Positions 44,078-49,782 of a DNA stretch of 49,782 bases are shown here, piece by piece. Both the position numbers and the translations under genes were made by a program. Positions within the stretch are counted from its first letter, which is position 1. The number at the start of each line of letters is the position of its first letter. This stretch comes from an uncultured Trueperaceae bacterium (GTDB taxonomy: Bacteria > Deinococcota > Deinococci > Deinococcales > Trueperaceae), in contig CAJXOA010000014.1 of the NCBI GenBank assembly GCA_913057685.1, positions 1 through 49,782 of the forward strand. The letters run 5' to 3'. Below the pieces are notes generated by a model. It was not told the origin of the DNA. It did no database searches and saw only the letters and a list, made by a program, of their open reading frames with translations.

Positions 44078-45899
44078 GGGGTTGCAGCGAACCCTCCGTC
44101 GCGAGGGGGTTCGGCGTGGATTCGCGGCCCCTCGTGGTCCCTTCGCGGGGTCCGATGGGGCCGTCGGGCCCCGGAGCCAACCCCCGCGCCTGGGCGTCGG
44201 CGGGCGCGTCGACGTCGCCCGCATCCGCCAGCGCGACCGCCGCCACCCCCTCGATCGCCGCCAGGTCCGCCGCAAGACCGCGATCGGGCGTCCCCCCACC
44301 GGTGGGCACGACGCCGTCCCCCTCCCCGCGGAGGCGCGCCACGAGCGGCGCGGGCAGGACGGCCGGCGCCCCGAGCCGGCCGTCGGGGTACCGGCTCGCC
44401 GCCCCCACCGCCCGGTCCGCCGCCCGCCGGAGGGCCACCAGGTGCGCCGCGTCCACCCCCGGCATGTCGGGGAGCAGCACCAGCACCCGCGCCCCCTCCG
44501 GCGCCGCACGGACCCCCGCCCGCAGGCTCGCCCGCAGCCCCCCACCGGCGTCCGGCACCGTGGCGAGCCGCGCGGGGGGCGCGACGGCGTCCGCCACCGC
44601 CGACGCCGTCTGCGCCACGACGACGGTGCCGTCGCACGTCGCCTCCGCGAGGCGAACGGCGCGCGCGAGGAGGCTCTCCCCCGCCCCGTCCCGCAGCAGC
44701 GGCTTGCCGGGTCCGGCCCACGCGCCCATGCGCGTCGCCGCACCGGCGGCCGGCACGACCGCCCACACCGGTGCGGCGGCGGCGCGCAGGTCGGCCACCA
44801 GGCGCGCCGCGACGGCGGTGGCGATCTCCTCGGGCCCGCGCGCCCCGATCGCCATCCCGGCGGGTGCCTCCAGCCGGACCGCCGACGGCCCGTCGCCGGC
44901 GACGGCCTCCGCCGCCGCCCGCAGGGCGCCCGCGCGCACGTCGCTCCCGATCGCCCCCACCCAGCGCGCCCCGTCGCGCGCCGCGGTGGCGACCAACGCC
45001 GCGTCCAGCTCCAGGCGGTGCGACGCCGCCAACGCCCACGCGCCGGGCGGCACCGTTCGCGCCTCGAGGGCGCGGGCGTCGCACGGCCACACGTCGGGCC
45101 GGCGGCCCGCCGCCGCCTCGACGGCGTCCGCCGCGGCCGCCACCGCCGCGCGGGCGGGATCGACCAGCGTCACCGTCCAGCCGTGCGCCGTCAGGGTCCG
45201 CGCAACGGCGACCGCATCCCCGTCCGCGCCGGTGACGACCAGCTCCGGCGCCGCCGGCGCGACGTGCGCCCACCCCCCCGCGACCGCATGCAGGCGCGCC
45301 CGCACGTCGGGCGCGGCCGGCGCGAGCGGGGCGTCGCGCACCGCCCGCCGCACCGCCTCCGGCGCGACCGTCGCGGCGTACGACGCCCCCTGCACCGCCC
45401 ACCCGGCGGTCCCGGCGTCGGTCCCCCACCGCCGGGCGGGACGACCGTCGGCCGTCGCCTCCGCCCACGCCCGCCAGGCTTCCGCGTCCGGCCCGGCGGG
45501 ATCGACGGCTTCCGCGAGGACAGTGAGGACCCCGCCGCAGGCGACCCCGAGCCCCAGCGGGTCGTCGTCGCGGAGGTCCAACCGCCAGGTCCGCGCCGGC
45601 GTGCCGGGCCGCACCTCCCGGGCGCGGGCGGCGACCTCCGCCTCGAGGCAGCCGCCCGACAGCCGGCCGGCGACCGGCGCGGGGGGCGGACCGTCGACGG
45701 GGGGTGCGGGCGCGTCCCAGCCGAGGACCAGCTGCGCGCCGGGCTCCGCGTAGCCGTGCCCGTCGCGCGCCAGGAGCGTCACCAGCACGCTCGGGAGGCC
45801 GGCCTCCAGGTGGGCGACGAGGGCCGCCCCCACCTCGCGCGGCGTCCCGACGCGCGCCGCCGCGAGGTGGGCGGGTTGGCGGCGGTCGCCCGCGCTCAC
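44067..45899 (-). CDS. XdhC-MocA fusion: molybdenum-cofactor chaperone plus nucleotidyltransferase
   Basis: 610-aa protein that matures the molybdenum hydroxylase encoded upstream. Residues about 15-80 are the XdhC/CoxI N-domain (VGTPREVGAALVAHLEAG, GRLSGGCLEAEVAARA). About 230-390 is the XdhC Rossmann domain (LVVTGADGDAVAVARTL, WVGAIGSDVRAGALRAA, PAGMAIGARGPEEIATAVA). About 395-590 is a MocA/MobA-type nucleotidyltransferase (VVPAAGAATRMGAW, LLPDMPGVDAAHLVAL, VVPTGGG) expected to attach CMP to the cofactor. GTG 45899 overlaps the large-subunit stop (GTGA). XdhC and MocA are usually separate genes; the fusion links insertion and cytidylylation. The 3' end overlaps the tiny RNA 2 promoter. Confidence 0.87.
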   Translation of the reverse strand: MSAGDRRQPAHLAAARVGTPREVGAALVAHLEAGLPSVLVTLLARDGHGYAEPGAQLVLGWDAPAPPVDGPPPAPVAGRLSGGCLEAEVAARAREVRPGTPARTWRLDLRDDDPLGLGVACGGVLTVLAEAVDPAGPDAEAWRAWAEATADGRPARRWGTDAGTAGWAVQGASYAATVAPEAVRRAVRDAPLAPAAPDVRARLHAVAGGWAHVAPAAPELVVTGADGDAVAVARTLTAHGWTVTLVDPARAAVAAAADAVEAAAGRRPDVWPCDARALEARTVPPGAWALAASHRLELDAALVATAARDGARWVGAIGSDVRAGALRAAAEAVAGDGPSAVRLEAPAGMAIGARGPEEIATAVAARLVADLRAAAAPVWAVVPAAGAATRMGAWAGPGKPLLRDGAGESLLARAVRLAEATCDGTVVVAQTASAVADAVAPPARLATVPDAGGGLRASLRAGVRAAPEGARVLVLLPDMPGVDAAHLVALRRAADRAVGAASRYPDGRLGAPAVLPAPLVARLRGEGDGVVPTGGGTPDRGLAADLAAIEGVAAVALADAGDVDAPADAQARGLAPGPDGPIGPREGTTRGRESTPNPLATEGSLQPLDE

Positions 45900-48061
45900 G
45901 TCCAGCGGGCCGGGAGGTGCCGGGCGCGCGGCCCGCCGGCCGCGACGACGGCGTTCGCGATCGACGCCGCGACCGGCCCGAGCGGCGGTTCGCCCATGCC
46001 GTGCGGCACGTCGTCGCCCTCGAGGATCACGACCTCGACGTCGGGCACGTCGCTCGCCCGCGCGAATGCGTACGTGTCGAAGTTCGCGGGACCGACCCGG
46101 CCGTCCTCGATGCGGACCTCCTCGTGCAGGAGCGAGGACACGCCCCACGCGACCGAGCCCTCCACCTGCTGGCGGACGCCGTCGGGGTTGACGACCACCC
46201 CCGGGTCGACCGCCACGACCACCCGGTGCAGGACCGGCGCGCCGTCCACGAACGACGCCTCGGTGACCTGCGCGACGCACGTCCCGACGTCGACCGACGC
46301 CGCGACGCCCCGCCCCCGCCCCTCGGGCAGCGGGGCGTCCCAATCGGCCGCCTCCGCCGCCGCGCGCAGGACGGCGGCGAGGCGCCGTTGCACGTCGTCC
46401 TCCTCCTCGTTCAGGTGCGCGAGGCGGAACGCCAACGGGTCGGCGCCGGCGGCGGCGGCGAGCTCGTCGAGGAAACTCTCGGTCGCGAACACGTTCGGCA
46501 GCAGCCCCAGGCCGCGCCACCAGCCGGTGGGGACGGGCAGCTCGACGCGTTCGGCGACGGTCGCGCGGCGGGCCATCCCCCCGTACGGCGACGTCGCCCC
46601 CCGCCACGCCCCGAAATCCGCACCGAGCAGCGGCTGGGCGGCGGCGGGGAGGAAGGGGAACGCCACGTCGCCGCTCGCTTGGCGGTGCCGCCACGCCGCG
46701 ACGCGACCGTCCTCCAGGCGCGCCTCGAGGACGTTGTGGACCGGCGGCCGGAGGTAGCCGTGGCGGAACTCCTCCTCGCGCGTCCAGGCGACGTGCACCG
46801 GCACGCCCGCAGCGCGCGAGAGGCGCGCGGCGTCGGTCGCCACCTCGACGTTCAGGCGGCGCCCGAACCCACCCCCGAGCCACGTCGCGGTGACCGACAC
46901 CGCGTCGCGCTCGAGGCCGGTCGCCTCCGCCAGGAGGTCGCGCACCAACGTCGGGCTCTGCGTCGCGACGTACGCCTCGACGCCCCCGTCGGTGACGTGC
47001 ACCAGCGCGGCCTGCGGCTCCAGGTGCGCGTGCGCCGCCATCGCGGTGCGGAACTCCGCGCGGACGTCGGTGCGCCTCCGCAGGTCGCGGGTCGGGTCGC
47101 CCTCGCGCTGCACGACGACGCCCGCGCCGGGGTCGTCGTCGCCGCGGACGGTGGTGGCGGCCTCCACCGCCTCCTGGGTGACCGGCGTCTCGGGGCCCTC
47201 CCACGTCAGGTCGAGCGCGGCGACGCCCTTCTCCGCCGCGCTCCGGCGGGTCGCGACGACGCCGGCGAAGCCGTCCTCGAGGACGACGTCGGTCACGCCC
47301 GGCACCTCCCGCGCGCCGCCCGCCGCGGCGGCGGTGAGGCGGGCGCCCAACCGCGGGGGGCGCGCCACCGCGCCGTAACGCATGCCCTCCATGCGGGCGT
47401 CGAGGCCGTACCCGCCGGTGCCCGCGAGCTTGTCGGCCAGGTCGACGCGCGGGCGCGCGCGGCCGATCTCGCGGTACGCCCCCTTCGCCTTGAACGGCGG
47501 GAGCTCGTCCGGCACCGCGTCGGGGTCGAGGCGGCCGGCGACGTCCTCGTACGCCAGCGCCTCGTCCGGCCGGTCGCGGTGCAGCAGGCGTCCCTGGTCC
47601 GCGACGACGCCCGCGACGTCGACGCCCCAGGCGTCGGCGGCGGCGGCGCGCAGCATCTCGCGGGTCAGCGCCGCCGCCTCGCGCAGCGGCCCCCAACTGC
47701 CGGACACCGACGCGCTCGCGCCGGTCCCGTTGCGGTCGTTCAGGCCACGGTCGGTCGGGGCGGAGCGGACGGCGAGCCGCGCGAGCGGCCACTCGAGCTC
47801 CTCCGCCGCGATCTGCGCGAGGGCGGTGTGGATCCCCTGCCCCATCTCGACCTTCGCGAGGTACAGCGTCACGCCGCCCTCGCCGACCTCGATCCAGGCG
47901 TCGGGCGGCGCGTCGATCCCGCCGGGCGGGCTGGCGCCGTCGAGGACGCGGGCGATCGCGAGGCGGCCGGCGGGCACCCCGAAGCGCCAGCCGACCCACA
48001 CGCCCGCCCCGACCGCGGCCGTCCCGATCAGGAAGCCGCGGCGCGTGAGGCGGGGGCTCAC
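45896..48061 (-). CDS. Molybdopterin-binding large subunit of a Tat-exported hydroxylase (IorB-like)
   Basis: 721-aa MoCo subunit of the xanthine-oxidase family, closest in plan to isoquinoline 1-oxidoreductase beta or periplasmic aldehyde dehydrogenases. A twin-arginine signal (TRRGFLIGTAAVGAGVWVGW, residues about 5-24) would export it folded together with its 2Fe-2S partner. Cofactor-region motifs are KVEMGQGIHTALAQIAAEEL (about 74-93) and TWLGGGFGRRLNVE (about 335); the catalytic Glu is in HGMGEPPLGPVAASIANAV near the C-terminus. GTG 48061 overlaps the small-subunit stop. The substrate (N-heterocycle or aldehyde) cannot be read from the sequence. Confidence 0.9.
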   Translation of the reverse strand: MSPRLTRRGFLIGTAAVGAGVWVGWRFGVPAGRLAIARVLDGASPPGGIDAPPDAWIEVGEGGVTLYLAKVEMGQGIHTALAQIAAEELEWPLARLAVRSAPTDRGLNDRNGTGASASVSGSWGPLREAAALTREMLRAAAADAWGVDVAGVVADQGRLLHRDRPDEALAYEDVAGRLDPDAVPDELPPFKAKGAYREIGRARPRVDLADKLAGTGGYGLDARMEGMRYGAVARPPRLGARLTAAAAGGAREVPGVTDVVLEDGFAGVVATRRSAAEKGVAALDLTWEGPETPVTQEAVEAATTVRGDDDPGAGVVVQREGDPTRDLRRRTDVRAEFRTAMAAHAHLEPQAALVHVTDGGVEAYVATQSPTLVRDLLAEATGLERDAVSVTATWLGGGFGRRLNVEVATDAARLSRAAGVPVHVAWTREEEFRHGYLRPPVHNVLEARLEDGRVAAWRHRQASGDVAFPFLPAAAQPLLGADFGAWRGATSPYGGMARRATVAERVELPVPTGWWRGLGLLPNVFATESFLDELAAAAGADPLAFRLAHLNEEEDDVQRRLAAVLRAAAEAADWDAPLPEGRGRGVAASVDVGTCVAQVTEASFVDGAPVLHRVVVAVDPGVVVNPDGVRQQVEGSVAWGVSSLLHEEVRIEDGRVGPANFDTYAFARASDVPDVEVVILEGDDVPHGMGEPPLGPVAASIANAVVAAGGPRARHLPARWT

Positions 48062-48543
48062 GTGGCGTCCTCGTCCGCGCCGGCGCGGACGCGCCGTGCG
48101 GCGTCGGTCGCCGCGCGGCGCAAACGGGCGTACGTCCCGCAGCGGCACAGGTTCGCGTCGAGGCCCGCGATCAGGGTGGTGTCGTCGACGTCGGGCGTCG
48201 CCTCCAGCGTGGCGGTCAACTGCATCTGCCAGCCGGACATGCACCAGCCGCACTGCGGGACCTGGTGCTCGAGGAGCGCGTCGCGCACGTGCGCCGCGAC
48301 GCTGCGCGGCGCGGGCGCCGCATCGACGGTGCGCACCTCGCGGCCGGCCGCGACGGAGAGCGGGGTCTGGCAGGAGCGGACGGCGGTCCCGTCGAGGAGG
48401 ACGGTGCAGCTGCCGCAGTAGCCGGCCCCGCAGCCGTAGCGGGTGCCGGGCAGCGCCAGGTCGTCGCGCAAGACCCAGAGCAGCGGTTCGTCGTCGGGGG
48501 CGTCGACCTGGACGGGGCGCCCGTTCACACGGAGGTCGGTCAT
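48058..48543 (-). CDS. 2Fe-2S small subunit of the molybdenum hydroxylase (IorA-like)
   Basis: 161-aa electron-transfer subunit. The plant-ferredoxin-like cluster is YGCGAGYCGSCTVLLDG plus the later Cys in VRSCQTPLS (about residues 36-60). The second cluster domain has PQCGWCMSGWQMQ (about 98-110) and LCRCGTYARLRRA (about 131-143). It lacks a signal peptide, so it should travel with the Tat-tagged large subunit. ATG 48543 is set by TACCCT 6 nt upstream; it is the first gene of the small-large-XdhC/MocA operon. Confidence 0.93.
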   Translation of the reverse strand: MTDLRVNGRPVQVDAPDDEPLLWVLRDDLALPGTRYGCGAGYCGSCTVLLDGTAVRSCQTPLSVAAGREVRTVDAAPAPRSVAAHVRDALLEHQVPQCGWCMSGWQMQLTATLEATPDVDDTTLIAGLDANLCRCGTYARLRRAATDAARRVRAGADEDAT

Positions 48544-48549
48544 GGGGGG

Positions 48550-48555
48550 AGGGTA
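48550..48555 (-). promoter_or_regulatory. Leaderless -10 box of the molybdenum hydroxylase operon
   Basis: TACCCT, 6 nt before ATG 48543. Confidence 0.6.
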
Positions 48556-48560
48556 CGACG

Positions 48561-48574
48561 GCGGGCGCGCCCGC
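48561..48574. repeat. 14-bp perfect palindrome in a divergent promoter region
   Basis: GCGGGCGCGCCCGC, between the -10 boxes of the hydroxylase operon and the dehydratase gene. It may be an operator, though in DNA this rich in GC it could be chance. Confidence 0.35.
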
Positions 48575-48604
48575 GACCGCAAGCCGGCGCACGCCGGCGC
48601 GGGC

Positions 48605-48610
48605 TACGAT
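48605..48610 (+). promoter_or_regulatory. Leaderless -10 box of the dehydratase gene
   Basis: TACGAT, 7 nt before ATG 48618. Confidence 0.55.
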
Positions 48611-48617
48611 GCCGCGC

Positions 48618-49625
48618 ATGACGCCCGACGACGTTCGCAGCGCGACGGCACGCCTTGCGGGCCGCATCCACCGGACGCCCCTCCTCCCCCTCGCCGACGC
48701 CGGGCCCGCCCGCGTCGGGCCGGCCCTGTGGGCGAAACCGGAGAACCTGCAGCGCACCGGGTCGTTCAAGCTGCGTGGGGCGATGCACGCCCTCGCGGCG
48801 ATGGATCCCGACGTCCGGGCGCGGGGGGTGGTGACGCACTCGAGCGGGAACCACGGGCAGGCGCTCGCCGCGGCCGCCGCGGCGTTCGAGGTGCCCGCGA
48901 CGGTGGTGATCCCCGAGGGCGCACCGGACGTGAAGGTCCGCCGCACCGAAGCGTGGGGCGCGCGGGTGGTGCGCTGCGCGAACGACGACGCCGCCCGCAC
49001 CGCCGTCGCGGACGAGGCGGTGGAGGCGACCGGTGGGACGCTGATCCCGCCGTTCGACCACCCGTGGATCGTGGCGGGTCAGGGCACCGCGGCGTGGGAG
49101 GTCGCCGACGACCTGCCGGACGTCGCGAACCTGCTGGTGTGCGTCGGCGGGGGTGGGCTGTCCGCCGGGTCGGTCCTGGCGTTGCAAGAGCGGGCGCCGG
49201 ACGCCCGCGTGATCGGGGTCGAACCGACCCTCGCCGCCGACGGCCTCGCGTCGCTCCGGGCCGGGGAGCGCATCACCTGGCCGGCGGCGGACGTCACCCG
49301 CACCGTCGCCGACGGGGTGCGCACGCAGGCGCTCGGCGCGGTGCCGTTCGAGATCCTCCGCGAGGGCCTGCACGGCATCGTGACGGTCGACGAGGAGGCG
49401 ATCCTCGACGCCGCCGCCTGGTGGTTGCAGGTCGGTGGGCAGGTCGTCGAGCCGACCGGCGCGTTGACGCTCGCGGCGTGGTGGCGGCTCGTCGCGGCGG
49501 GCGGCGCGGTGGACGGCGTGACGCTGCGCGACGGCCCGACGGTGCTGGTGATCAGCGGTGGGAACGCCGCACCCGAGCGCCTGGCCTCCCTCGCGACCCG
49601 CCCGCTGCCCGGCGCCCGCCCCTGA
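48618..49625 (+). CDS. PLP-dependent threonine/serine dehydratase or serine racemase
   Basis: 335-aa fold-type II enzyme. The PLP lysine is in TGSFKLRGAMHAL (Lys about residue 54), the phosphate/substrate loop is SSGNHGQALA (about 77-86) and the phosphate cradle is VGGGGLSAGSVLAL (about 180). There is no C-terminal ACT domain, so it is a catabolic-type threonine dehydratase or serine racemase rather than the isoleucine-feedback-regulated IlvA. ATG 48618 is fixed by the -10 box. It is divergent from the molybdenum hydroxylase operon. Confidence 0.9.
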   Translation: MTPDDVRSATARLAGRIHRTPLLPLADAGPARVGPALWAKPENLQRTGSFKLRGAMHALAAMDPDVRARGVVTHSSGNHGQALAAAAAAFEVPATVVIPEGAPDVKVRRTEAWGARVVRCANDDAARTAVADEAVEATGGTLIPPFDHPWIVAGQGTAAWEVADDLPDVANLLVCVGGGGLSAGSVLALQERAPDARVIGVEPTLAADGLASLRAGERITWPAADVTRTVADGVRTQALGAVPFEILREGLHGIVTVDEEAILDAAAWWLQVGGQVVEPTGALTLAAWWRLVAAGGAVDGVTLRDGPTVLVISGGNAAPERLASLATRPLPGARP

Positions 49626-49644
49626 CGACGGCCGGGGGACGGGC

Positions 49645-49650
49645 TAGCAT
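49645..49650 (+). promoter_or_regulatory. Leaderless -10 box of the last gene
   Basis: TAGCAT, 6 nt before GTG 49657. Confidence 0.5.
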
Positions 49651-49656
49651 GGACGC

Positions 49657-49782
49657 GTGCCGCTCCTGACCGCCGCCATCGGGCTCGCCTTCGCCGCCTT
49701 CCTGGCGCTCGTGTGGGCGGTGTGGCTGACGCTGGGGCTCGCCCGCCGGCCGCGCCGGCCGCGCGCGGGGGAGCGGCCCCCC
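49657..49782 (+). CDS. Membrane protein, N-terminal fragment (runs off window)
   Basis: 42 codons visible from GTG 49657. One hydrophobic helix covers residues about 3-28 (LTAAIGLAFAAFLALVWAVW), followed by an Arg/Pro-rich positive stretch ([12 protein letters not shown]), that is, an N-out/C-in anchor by the positive-inside rule. The family cannot be named from this piece. The start rests on the -10 box; a nearby ATG (49649) gives only a seven-codon frame. Confidence 0.55.
   Translation, partial: MPLLTAAIGLAFAAFLALVWAVWLTLGLARRPRRPRAGERPP

Overview
The window is very GC-rich, densely packed bacterial chromosome, with GTG starts nearly as common as ATG. Several traits point to the Deinococcota (Deinococcus-Thermus), perhaps a Truepera-like lineage: an archaeal-type, probably non-discriminating AspRS; the futalosine menaquinone genes mqnA/mqnE; MutS2; GH63 and GH13_18 enzymes of the kind linked to glucosylglycerate and mannosylglycerate; a Brp/Blh retinal-forming enzyme; and above all a TANNNT -10 box lying 5-7 nt before the start codon of most first genes, the layout of leaderless transcription known from Deinococcus. 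The assignment is inference. I recognised no rRNA, tRNA, CRISPR array, transposase or prophage.

Layout. 1-9.97 kb is housekeeping: a cut-off MATE exporter, an ankyrin-M23 envelope peptidase, Hsp20, a LOG-family protein, a HAD phosphatase, MutS2, phosphotransacetylase and an MFS exporter. 10.0-15.6 kb is a thiamine locus: a TPP riboswitch in front of thiB, then (after an inverted AEC transporter gene) thiP, an ABC ATPase and thiamine pyrophosphokinase, that is, uptake of thiamine and its conversion to TPP. 15.6-24.9 kb is one LacI-controlled sugar or compatible-solute operon: regulator, binding protein, two unusual permeases, a GH63-like hydrolase, a GT4 and a GH13_18 phosphorylase.

24.9-31.7 kb holds a Nudix protein, an apparent leader-peptide attenuator in front of aspS, a secreted protein, thymidine kinase, HslVU protease and the Brp/Blh enzyme. 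31.7-43.4 kb holds a GT2, glgX, mqnA and mqnE, then lpdA-sucB-sucA (the 2-oxoglutarate dehydrogenase complex, transcribed sucA first) and a PfkB sugar kinase. 43.4-44.1 kb is a gene-poor spacer with two near-identical promoters that each run into a terminator within about 45 nt, plus an ATG-phased tandem repeat. 44.1-48.5 kb is a molybdenum hydroxylase operon (2Fe-2S subunit, Tat-exported MoCo subunit, XdhC-MocA fusion). The window ends with a PLP-dependent dehydratase and the start of a membrane protein.

Most interesting: (1) the aspS leader, a 32-codon ORF with Asp-Asp-Asn codons, an antiterminator segment and a strong terminator, which fits an enzyme expected to charge both tRNA-Asp and tRNA-Asn; (2) the twin tiny transcription units at 43.46-44.08 kb; (3) a DUF11-like periplasmic domain inserted in a MalF-type permease; (4) the consistent leaderless-promoter pattern; (5) a gene inverted inside the riboswitch-controlled thiamine locus.
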